Source of the DNA: an uncultured bacterium
GTDB taxonomy: Bacteria; Verrucomicrobiota; Kiritimatiellia; RFP12; UBA1067
Assembly (NCBI GenBank): GCA_902799955.1
Contig: CADCCQ010000011.1
Span: forward strand, 1 to 56,017
Direction: 5' to 3'
DNA: 56,017 nucleotides
The notes under the pieces were generated by a model. It was not told where the DNA came from. It did no database searches and was given only the letters and a program-made list of their open reading frames with translations. This document shows positions 42,947 to 49,919 of this stretch, in pieces. Each line of letters opens with the position of its first letter. Within the stretch, counting starts at the first letter, position 1. The position numbers and the translations under genes are program-made.

Positions 42947-42976
42947 TTGACATTCGCAGTTTGCAAATGGTATAAT
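42947..42976 (+). promoter_or_regulatory. Consensus promoter of the HTH gene
   Basis: A perfect TTGACA (42947-42952) and a perfect TATAAT (42971-42976) are 18 bases apart. CCCCC precedes the -35. Confidence 0.8.
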
Positions 42977-43004
42977 ATTCGCGAATTCCGAATGGAGGAT
43001 GACA

Positions 43005-43502
43005 TTGATAAAACGACAAGACATCCAGATACTGGCAACCCTCATGGGAGGGCAATACGCCAAACTGTCGTTCGCCCAGCTTGCCGACAAGGCTAAGCTG
43101 AGCGTTTCGGAAACCTTTGCCGCCGTCCGTCGTCTCAGGGATTCCTCCATATTGAATGATGCCAGGCAGATAAACAAGCACAACGTCCGCGAATTTCTGT
43201 TTCATGCGTTGCGCTATATCTGTCCCGTTCACTATGGAGCCTGCAACACCTCCGGACTCCCAGCCGCGTATGCCGCGCCGATTGCATCCGCTGAATTCTC
43301 CATCGTCGGGGACATTCCTGTCTGGCCGTATACGAACGGGGGCGCCATTGGGCGGTGTCTTGAACCCATTTACCCCACGGCGCCAGTCGCTGCAGCGGCA
43401 GACAGGACAATCTACGACAATCTCGCCATCATTGACATGCTTCGCGGCGGACGCTTGCGCGAACGGTCTTTCGCAATGAAGAAGATCGATGAAATCCTCT
43501 GA
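43005..43502 (+). CDS. Helix-turn-helix protein next to a broken nucleotidyltransferase gene
   Basis: A protein of about 165 residues. The N-terminal 60 residues resemble a winged helix (LATLMGGQYAKLSFAQLADKA, LSVSETFAAVRRLRDSSIL). The rest contains a conserved-looking YICPVHYGACNTSGLP and a C-terminal helix. Similar small HTH genes precede nucleotidyltransferase genes in type IV-like toxin-antitoxin or abortive infection pairs, and such a gene follows one base later. TTG 43005 is preferred because GGAGG lies seven bases upstream; ATG 42999 is too close to that site. Its strong promoter suggests it is expressed. Confidence 0.68.
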   Translation: MIKRQDIQILATLMGGQYAKLSFAQLADKAKLSVSETFAAVRRLRDSSILNDARQINKHNVREFLFHALRYICPVHYGACNTSGLPAAYAAPIASAEFSIVGDIPVWPYTNGGAIGRCLEPIYPTAPVAAAADRTIYDNLAIIDMLRGGRLRERSFAMKKIDEIL

Positions 43503-43503
43503 C

Positions 43504-43912
43504 ATGAACACGATAGAAAACACGATTGCAAAGATAAACGAAAGCCTTGCCGACCTGCCATTTGACTTTGCGTTTCTTGGGGGCGAAGATTATTTCCTCT
43601 CCTTACTTTGTCGCGCTGAAGTTGGAGGCGTTTGAGGAACGCGGCGAAGGGAATTTTCTCTATAGCACCGACTTTGAGGACGTGATATGCCTTTTTAACG
43701 GCAGGGAAACCATCGCTGACGAGATTGGGTGCGACGCACCATTGGCAAAGTTGCTCGGCAGCAAATTCAAGGTCTACCTAGATTCACCTGAATTGGAGGA
43801 CGCGATAGACGGATTTGTGCAAACGGAAATCAATCCATCCGAAAGGAAGGTAGCCATCATTTCCCGCATGAAAATGGTTGCGGCATTTGCGGAGGCAATG
43901 CCCGTTTCGTAA
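43504..43912 (+). pseudogene. Nucleotidyltransferase (AbiEii-like) gene with internal deletion and frameshift
   Basis: Frame 1 from ATG 43504 gives NTIENTIAKINESLADLPFD followed by FAFLGG, the beginning of a nucleotidyltransferase fold. It then stops after 18 further residues. The next frame picks up at about 43575 with ISSPYFVALKLEAFEERGEG and STDFEDVICLFNGRETI, which are the later motifs of the same family (Y-x-A-x-K-x-x-AF-x-x-R, DxxD). About 70-100 codons with the catalytic GS/DxD region are missing and the frame shifts at the junction (near 43570). It is therefore a broken gene. Octamer repeats lie on both sides of the HTH/nucleotidyltransferase pair. Confidence 0.65.
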
Positions 43913-43939
43913 GCATAATCAATTTCTTCCCTCTTTCCC

Positions 43940-44043
43940 ATTCACCCCACTCCTCCACTTCCCCAATCCCGCTATTCCATAATTCCACAATTCCATAATT
44001 CCATAATTCCCCACTCCCCCACTCCCTCACTCCCTCACTCCCT
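43940..44043 (+). repeat. Octamer repeat array downstream of the nucleotidyltransferase remnant
   Basis: About 13 units of CACTCCTC, TCCATAAT, TCCACAAT and CACTCCCT type, in the same families as at 42633-42940. Confidence 0.85.
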
Positions 44044-44070
44044 GTCGCAACATTAACATAATTTTCCCCC

Positions 44071-44099
44071 TTGCGGGTGATGATTCGATGTGCTATAAT
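44071..44099 (+). promoter_or_regulatory. Promoter of the secreted-protein cassette
   Basis: TTGCGG (44071-44076) and TATAAT (44094-44099) are 17 bases apart, with an extended TGC before the -10. CCCCC and an A/T tract precede the -35, as at 7888. Confidence 0.75.
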
Positions 44100-44127
44100 A
44101 TGAGTAAATCTAAAAAGGGGTCAAACT

Positions 44128-45246
44128 ATGATCTGCAAAAAAGCAATGAAAATCGCAATGGGCGTCGGCATGGTGCTGTGCGCCACGGCTTCGTTTGCCG
44201 AAGTAACAGAGAATTTTGAAGGCACTATTGGCGCTGGTTGGAGTGACGGTACTTCAGCTGCCGTGGTGGAAGACAATTCTCAATATGGCGGTAGTGATAG
44301 TGTGGGCTACCCGATTTCTGGTGACCATACAAAGATTCTTAATGTCGAAGGAGAAGTTAGCTGCACGAATTCGCCAGACGGAACTCCCACGTCCTCAATC
44401 TCCGACTTCCTTATCTTTATCCCCGAGCCCAGTGACGAGCTTGATGACGAAGGCCTTACGGATGCGAAGATTGCCATTGCCGCGGGAACCACTGAGAGTA
44501 ATGGCATAGTTCCTCTCTGCCTCTATTGCACGACGAATGGCACCAATAAAGGTTGGGGAGTGATTGGGTCGGTTAGTACTGGTACCTGGGTGCGCGTTAC
44601 GCTAGCATTTACGAACGGATTCTGCCGTGTAAGTATTAATGGTGAGCCAGCCAAGAGCTCCTATGGGTACCCTGCGTTAGATTCTGGCAGCCAAGGTAAT
44701 GGTGCGTGGTACAAATTGGCAGGAGGAACCGGAAACTCCGTTCAGAGCCTTGCGTTCATCGGCTGCGCCAAGCTTGACGATGTTGTGATCAAGGATTCGT
44801 TCGCGGATAATGCTTTCTCGGCTACAGCTGTGGCTAAGCTGAATCCTGAGGTACCTGAGAGCGAGACCGTTCGGTACAATGACCTCAACAAGTGGGGCTG
44901 GACTGTTGCAGATCTGAATGACAAGTTGGATGATCCTGTTGCCAATACAGGTATGACAGTTGGCGAGAAGCTCCTTTGCGGTCTTGACCCGACCACCGAA
45001 ACCAAGTTTGAGCCGGTATCCATTACAAAGACGAGCGCAGCCGAGGCGACGATCACGTTCCCCTGCGATGATCCAACCAAGACGGGTCGTTACAAGATTG
45101 AAATTACAGGTGGTACTTGTAATAATGCAAATGTAGTTGCGGGAGCAATAACTAATGGCTGTGAGGCTGGTCGTGCCAAGATTACTCTTACGGGTCTGAA
45201 TCAGACAGCTCCTGTCATGACCTTCAAGCTTGTGGCTGAAAAGTAA
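44128..45246 (+). CDS. AT-rich secreted protein of unknown function, LamG-like
   Basis: A 372-residue protein with a signal peptide (about residues 1-25, ending SFAEV). TENFEGTIGAGWSDG opens a jelly-roll-like domain of about 200 residues comparable to the secreted protein at 7957. The next part has LNKWGWTVADLNDKL and GMTVGEKLLCGLDPTTET, then a C-terminal beta domain. No catalytic motif. It heads four consecutive secreted-protein genes, all more AT-rich than the rest of the window. Confidence 0.7.
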   Translation: MICKKAMKIAMGVGMVLCATASFAEVTENFEGTIGAGWSDGTSAAVVEDNSQYGGSDSVGYPISGDHTKILNVEGEVSCTNSPDGTPTSSISDFLIFIPEPSDELDDEGLTDAKIAIAAGTTESNGIVPLCLYCTTNGTNKGWGVIGSVSTGTWVRVTLAFTNGFCRVSINGEPAKSSYGYPALDSGSQGNGAWYKLAGGTGNSVQSLAFIGCAKLDDVVIKDSFADNAFSATAVAKLNPEVPESETVRYNDLNKWGWTVADLNDKLDDPVANTGMTVGEKLLCGLDPTTETKFEPVSITKTSAAEATITFPCDDPTKTGRYKIEITGGTCNNANVVAGAITNGCEAGRAKITLTGLNQTAPVMTFKLVAEK

Positions 45247-45274
45247 AACCATTTCAAGAAAGGGAGAAACCAAA

Positions 45275-46015
45275 ATGAAAAAACTTTCTCTGATTGCGGC
45301 ATGCGCGATGTCCGTGGCGGCATTCGCAGGTATGGAGAAGACGATTCTCTGCTCCAGCACCGGTCCTGATCGCTATGCGGATGGTACTGAAGTTCAGGTG
45401 GGCGAGATATATGCGCTCGTATGGACAGCTAATGGCGAGTTCAGCATGGATGCAACTGGCAAGCCTGATGCCAGCAAGTGCGAGATACTTGGGATGGTGT
45501 CAACAAGCAAGCCTGGACGTTGCTCGCCGATTATCTTTGTTCTCAATCGCGAAAGTGACGATCGGGTATTGACCTCGGGAAGCATCTCTCTTTACCTTTT
45601 TGACACGCGTGTCAAAAATGATGGGGATGAAAAGCCTGTTGTCAAGTTCAACGGTACGGGTTCGGTGGTTGCGTACAACGCCTACGAGAAGGTCGGCGCA
45701 AATGTGACAATCAACAATGGTTCGATTTGTGCGAATACGGGCGTGACCATTGACAAGGATAGCGTAACGGCTGATCCTGTGGTTGAGACTCCTGCGACGA
45801 TTTCTGGAATAACCGTTAGGGATGGCAAGGTCTATGTTGACGTTGAAAATACCATTCCGGCAGTGAGATATGCCATTAAGGCTGGCAAGACGCCTGCCGC
45901 AAATGACAAGATTCTCGCCAATGGCGTAAATGGTAGCGCGGATGGCAGTAAGATTACTCTTGTTGTTGACGATCCAAACGAATATCGTTTCTTCAAAATC
46001 GTCCGTAGCAACTGA
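45275..46015 (+). CDS. AT-rich secreted protein of unknown function
   Basis: A 246-residue protein with a signal peptide (MKKLSLIAACAMSVAAFA) and a GGGAGA ribosome site before ATG 45275. The mature N-terminus MEKTILCSSTGPDRYADGTEV has no known motif. The C-terminal module (VRYAIKAGKTPAANDKILAN with FFKIVRSN) has the same pattern as the C-terminus of the protein at 7957, suggesting a shared beta domain. Part of the 44128-47429 cassette. Confidence 0.68.
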   Translation: MKKLSLIAACAMSVAAFAGMEKTILCSSTGPDRYADGTEVQVGEIYALVWTANGEFSMDATGKPDASKCEILGMVSTSKPGRCSPIIFVLNRESDDRVLTSGSISLYLFDTRVKNDGDEKPVVKFNGTGSVVAYNAYEKVGANVTINNGSICANTGVTIDKDSVTADPVVETPATISGITVRDGKVYVDVENTIPAVRYAIKAGKTPAANDKILANGVNGSADGSKITLVVDDPNEYRFFKIVRSN

Positions 46016-46035
46016 TAGTGAAGGGAGAACAAAAA

Positions 46036-46839
46036 ATGAAACTCAAATCTTTTGTGGCTGTAACCGCCGTTGTGACGGCTGGAGTTGCGCTTGCTAAATT
46101 TGAATCTAACACAACGCTCTGCCAAATCCAAGTCAGCAGTCCCTATACAAATACGGTGGTAGCATTGCCACTTGTGGAGGTTGGCGGCTCTGCGGATACG
46201 ATAAATCCAGCAGACTACGTTCTCACAAACGGCCTAGTAACAGGGTCGTATATGTATATCAAGGAAGGTGATACACTTAAAGGATGGGCTCTGACTGCTC
46301 AGGGGTGGGAACCCTGTGCCGTTGCTGAGGCAAGAACTAATGCAGTTATACATTCTGTAGCGGCTGCGGATAATGAAGCTGTTGCACGTGGTAACGCAGT
46401 TTGGTTGTTCCGTAATGGTGCTTCTCTTGGCGAAAAACCGATCTATCTTTGGGGACAGCTTAGCTTGAATGAGGCCACTAACACAGCTACTGGTGCCTAT
46501 ACGATGATGGGTAATGCATCAACCAATGCAGTTCGCTTGACCGCACTTAATTGGCAAGTGCCTCCTGCAGTGGGGGATAAGGTCATGTTCATTGATGATT
46601 CCGCATATGGTGTCACAAATGAGTTCACATGCTCTTCAAGTGCAAACCCTCCGAGTTGGACTTTTGTCACAAATTCCACTAGGACGGTCATCATTAGGGG
46701 GCAGGAAAAGCAAATCACTACATTCTTTGATGTGGAATTGGCTCCTAATTCCGTAAATGATCCTACGATAGATCCAGGTGCTGGTTTCTACTTCTACAGG
46801 AAGAGCACTGAGGGTACCGCCCCTAAAGTTGTGTGGTAA
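46036..46839 (+). CDS. AT-rich secreted protein of unknown function
   Basis: A 267-residue protein with a signal peptide (MKLKSFVAVTAVVTAGVALA). The mature start FESNTTLCQIQVSSPYTNT and the segment LKGWALTAQGWEPCA are similar in style to its neighbour (ESNTTLC versus EKTILCS), so these two genes may be distant duplicates. No motif of known function. AAGGGAGA precedes ATG 46036, 20 bases after the previous stop. Confidence 0.68.
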   Translation: MKLKSFVAVTAVVTAGVALAKFESNTTLCQIQVSSPYTNTVVALPLVEVGGSADTINPADYVLTNGLVTGSYMYIKEGDTLKGWALTAQGWEPCAVAEARTNAVIHSVAAADNEAVARGNAVWLFRNGASLGEKPIYLWGQLSLNEATNTATGAYTMMGNASTNAVRLTALNWQVPPAVGDKVMFIDDSAYGVTNEFTCSSSANPPSWTFVTNSTRTVIIRGQEKQITTFFDVELAPNSVNDPTIDPGAGFYFYRKSTEGTAPKVVW

Positions 46840-46880
46840 ATAATCATCGGACAACTTGAAATAAAGAGAAAGAATAAGTC

Positions 46881-47429
46881 ATGAAAAAGATTGCCTGTTT
46901 GATTGCTGCACTTGCATTCGTTGCAACAGCATTCGCGGATGTCTTGCTTTGGCAAGTGCCTACGAATCCTGCCACTGATGGCGGTACTAGTATCTCGTGG
47001 GATTACGCCATGTTGAACTATGTTGATAGTACCTATACGGAACTAAATTACCAGAATTCTCGTACTATCGATGCAACTGCAACAACAGCGGATGCATGGA
47101 GTGGAAATACTCAGCTAGAGGATGGTGTTGTTGAAAATACCAAAGCTGGTAGTACAATTGCTTCTCAGTATACTGAAGGTAAGAAGTGGTATATTGGTCT
47201 ATACGGTGGTGAAGATGGTCAACTTATCGGTTTTTCCCAATTGATGAGTGATACGGACGTGCAGAAGTTTCGTCAGGCGTCGCAAAATATTGCCAGTTGG
47301 GATGGTGCCAATATGATTGGTGTGGGTGATAATGCAATGACCTTTACTGCGGTGCCGGAGCCGACGAGCGGGGTGCTCCTGCTTCTGGGCGCGGCGGTGC
47401 TCGGTCTCCGTCGCCGCAAGGTTGCGTGA
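46881..47429 (+). CDS. PEP-CTERM sorted secreted protein
   Basis: A 182-residue protein with a signal peptide (MKKIACLIAALAFVATAFA) and a complete C-terminal PEP-CTERM module: VPEPTSG, a hydrophobic helix (VLLLLGAAVLGL) and RRRK. Such tails are processed by exosortase and anchor or export proteins across the envelope; no exosortase gene lies in the window. The body has no recognised domain. The body is AT-rich while the last about 75 bases encoding the tail are strongly GC-rich, a sharp composition break at about 47352. Confidence 0.82.
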   Translation: MKKIACLIAALAFVATAFADVLLWQVPTNPATDGGTSISWDYAMLNYVDSTYTELNYQNSRTIDATATTADAWSGNTQLEDGVVENTKAGSTIASQYTEGKKWYIGLYGGEDGQLIGFSQLMSDTDVQKFRQASQNIASWDGANMIGVGDNAMTFTAVPEPTSGVLLLLGAAVLGLRRRKVA

Positions 47430-47471
47430 GCTTGACAGCCAACGACATAGCCTCATCACTGAGGCAACCAG

Positions 47472-47504
47472 AACAAACGGCGGTCTCCCCGCCGTTTTGT
47501 TTTT
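47472..47504 (+). terminator. Rho-independent terminator of the secreted-protein cassette
   Basis: The stem AAACGGCGG/CCGCCGTTT with a TCTCC loop is followed by a T-rich tract. Confidence 0.85.
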
Positions 47505-47572
47505 ATCTGCTCCTTGCAAAACCTACTAATTTGCCTCACGCAAGGTACGCTAAGTTCGCAAAGCAACCCTAA

Positions 47573-48112
47573 AACGAGACTTCGCGTACTTCGCTGGACG
47601 TGCGTCTTGAAAATGAGACGGTGTGGCTGACGCAAGCACAGTTGTGCGACTTGTTTGGGGTTGTGAAGTCGAATGTCTCATACCACCTAAAGAACATTTT
47701 CGGGACGAATGAGCTTGACTATGGGGCAACTGTTCAAAAAATTCGAACAGTTCGAACAGAGGCCGGGCGTACTGTATCTCGAGACATTGAATACTTCAAT
47801 CTTGATGTGATAATTTCGCTGGGATATCGCATCAATTCAAGGTTGGGCATTCAATTTCGACAATGGGCCACGCGTGTTCTGAAGGAATATCTTTTGCACG
47901 GCCAAGTGGTAAACCAGCGTCTTGCTCTGCTCGAAGACAAGGTTGACCGCCGCCTTGCCAAGCATGATGACCGCATCGCCACCCTTGAACAGAAGGTCGA
48001 TTTCTTCGTACAGACCAAGGAGCCGCCGTTGCAGGGTGTGTTTTATGACGGGCAGTTGTGGGACGCGCGGGCGCACATCAAGCAGACCGCTTTTTCGTCT
48101 TCATTTCAGTAA
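47573..48112 (+). pseudogene. RhuM-family (virulence RhuM/Fic-associated type) gene remnant
   Basis: The frame is open from 47573 with no ATG. LDVRLENETVWLTQAQLCDLF, VVKSNVSYHLKNIF and VISLGYRINSRLGIQFRQWA match the N-terminal DNA-binding part of RhuM-type proteins. The C-terminus LQGVFYDGQLWDARAH matches the onset of the following region, then the frame ends within 12 residues. Full-length relatives are about twice as long. The 5' end also lacks its start (GTG 47600 has no ribosome site). The 75-bp promoter repeats begin 14 bases after its stop, so the truncation and the array may be connected. Confidence 0.6.
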
Positions 48113-48125
48113 TCTGCTTCGATTT

Positions 48126-48520
48126 GTGGTAGAATTCTTGTAAGTGTACATCCTGACGAAGATGCTAGATCAACGGAAGTAGTGACAATCCTGTTTTGTT
48201 GTGGTAGAATTCTTGTATGCGTACATCCTGACGAAGAGGAATGATCCACGGAAGTGGTGACAACAATGTTTTGTTGTGGTAGAATTCTTGTAAGTGTACA
48301 TCCTGACGAAGATGCTAGATCAACGGAAGTGGTGACAACAATGTTTTGTTGTGGTAGAATTCTTGTAAGTGTACATCTTGACGAAGATGCTAGATCAACG
48401 GAAGTAGTGACAATCTTGTTTTGTTGTGGTAGAATACTTGTATGCGTACATCCTGACGAAGATGCTAGATTAACGGAAGTGGTGACAACAATGTTTTGTT
48501 GTGGTAAAATATTCAAGACA
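48126..48520 (+). repeat. Five 75-bp tandem repeats plus a partial sixth, each carrying a promoter
   Basis: Units begin with GTGGTAGAAT at 48126, 48201, 48276, 48351 and 48426; the sixth, partial unit starts at 48501. The period is exactly 75 bases. Variants alternate (TGTAAGTGTACAT or TGTATGCGTACAT; CAATCCTG or CAACAATG before TTTTGTT). Each junction recreates GTGACA-N17-TAGAAT. As 75 is a multiple of three, both strands stay open in one frame, but there is no ribosome site. Confidence 0.93.
48482..48510 (+). promoter_or_regulatory. Gene-proximal promoter of sdaA, last copy of the tandem array
   Basis: GTGACA (48482-48487) and TAAAAT (48505-48510) are 17 bases apart. The upstream copies have TAGAAT at the same spacing (for example 48182-48210), so this is the best match to consensus. 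Confidence 0.75.
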
Positions 48521-48552
48521 AGACAGACCTTGAAAAGCACAAGGAGAATACG

Positions 48553-49755
48553 ATGCAATCGCTAAAAGAGCTGTACCGGATAGGGCGCGGGCCGAGTTCC
48601 AGCCACACGATGGGCCCGGCGTTCATGGCTGCGGAGTTCCTCGCGGCGACGAAGGGGCTTGGTGCCGTCAGGTATGAAGTCGAGCTCTGGGATTCGCTTG
48701 CCGCGACCGGACGCGGGCACTTCACCGACCGGGCCGTGAAGGACGTCCTTGGCGCGAAGCGGACGAAGATCGTCTGGAAGCCCGACGTCGGCGACGAGTT
48801 CCACCCGAACGGCATGCGCTTCATCGCCTTCGACGCCGCCGGCGCGAAGGTCTCCGAGCGCGTGGCGTATTCCGTCGGCGGAGGGGCGATTGCGGAGAAG
48901 GGAAGGACGGCGCAGGCAAAGTCCGTCTACAGGCACAGGAACATGACGGAGATCGTCAAGGCGGCGACGCGGGCGGGGATGCCGCTCTGGCAGATAGTCG
49001 AAGACGCCGAGGGGCCGGAGATTTGGAGCTTCCTCAAGCGCGTGCTTTCCACGATGATGTCCGCCATCGACAGGGGGCTTGCCGCGGACGGCGTGCTCCC
49101 GGGCGGGCTGCGCCTGCCGCGAAAGGCTCGGGCGATCTACATCAAGGCGAAGATGCAGTCCGAGGCCATGCGCCGCACGGGGCTCCTCGTCGCATACGCG
49201 CACGCAGTGAGCGAGGAGAACGCGTCGCTTGGCGAGATCGTGACGGCGCCGACGTGCGGGTCGTGCGGCGTCCTGCCGTCCGTCATCAGGTATCTGGGCG
49301 AGTCGCTTGGAAGCTCGGAGATCGAGCGGCTGCACGCGCTTGCCGTCGCGGGCCTGGTAGGGAACGTCGTCAAGCGCAACGGCTCCATATCGGGCGCGGA
49401 GGTCGGATGCCAGGGCGAGGTTGGCGTCGCGTGCGCGATGGCGAGCGCGGCGGCGGCGTATCTCATGGGCGGGAGCCCACGCCAGTGCGAGTGCGCGGCG
49501 GAGATTGGTCTTGAGCACTTCCTTGGCCTTACGTGCGACCCCGTGAAGGGGCTCGTGCAGATACCGTGTATAGAGCGTAACGCGCTTGCCGCGACGCGCG
49601 CAGTCGTGGCCGGAGAGATGAGCGTCCTCTCCGACGGCGCCCATGTCGTCTCGTTCGACACGGTCGTGAAGACGATGCTCGAGACGGGACACGACCTGCC
49701 GCGCCTCTACCGCGAGACATCCGTCGGCGGGCTGTCGCGCTTCGTGAGGCGCTGA
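48553..49755 (+). CDS. sdaA: L-serine ammonia-lyase (iron-sulfur dependent, single chain)
   Basis: A 400-residue protein containing both the beta (about 1-130) and alpha (about 135-400) parts of bacterial serine dehydratase. GPSSSHTMGPAFMAA is the substrate-binding motif. Cysteines for the [4Fe-4S] cluster appear in APTCGSCG, LTCDPVKG and IPCIERNA. It deaminates L-serine to pyruvate. AAGGAG lies upstream of ATG 48553. Expression is presumably shaped by the array of 75-bp promoter repeats. Confidence 0.94.
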   Translation: MQSLKELYRIGRGPSSSHTMGPAFMAAEFLAATKGLGAVRYEVELWDSLAATGRGHFTDRAVKDVLGAKRTKIVWKPDVGDEFHPNGMRFIAFDAAGAKVSERVAYSVGGGAIAEKGRTAQAKSVYRHRNMTEIVKAATRAGMPLWQIVEDAEGPEIWSFLKRVLSTMMSAIDRGLAADGVLPGGLRLPRKARAIYIKAKMQSEAMRRTGLLVAYAHAVSEENASLGEIVTAPTCGSCGVLPSVIRYLGESLGSSEIERLHALAVAGLVGNVVKRNGSISGAEVGCQGEVGVACAMASAAAAYLMGGSPRQCECAAEIGLEHFLGLTCDPVKGLVQIPCIERNALAATRAVVAGEMSVLSDGAHVVSFDTVVKTMLETGHDLPRLYRETSVGGLSRFVRR

Positions 49756-49803
49756 CGCCTATGCTCGCTTCCCACGCTAGGAAACAAAATTCGCCGATTC
49801 CAT

Positions 49804-49832
49804 TGACAAAAAAACGTGAGATGTAGTAAAAT
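49804..49832 (+). promoter_or_regulatory. Sigma70-like promoter of the large surface protein gene
   Basis: A perfect TTGACA (49804-49809) and TAAAAT (49827-49832) are 17 bases apart, giving an untranslated leader of about 80 bases before ATG 49920. Confidence 0.8.
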
Positions 49833-49919
49833 ACTCCATAATGGCTTTGACTGTAATGACATGGGGCTTCGAAAGCCAGAAGTCTTGTGTCAGCTCTTGA
49901 TCATAAAGGAGAAACCAAA

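Noticed and set aside
42642..43523. A 293-codon minus-strand frame with repeats such as NYGIMELWNCGI
   Set aside because: It is the translation of the octamer array plus the antisense of the HTH gene, with no start signals and no known fold.
48126..48520. CRISPR array
   Set aside because: The 75-bp units are contiguous with no unique spacers, and no cas genes are nearby.
48106..48565. Open frames on both strands giving 25-residue repeated peptides across the 75-bp array
   Set aside because: The period is a multiple of three, so any stop-free frame stays open. There is no ribosome site, and each unit carries promoter hexamers at consensus spacing.
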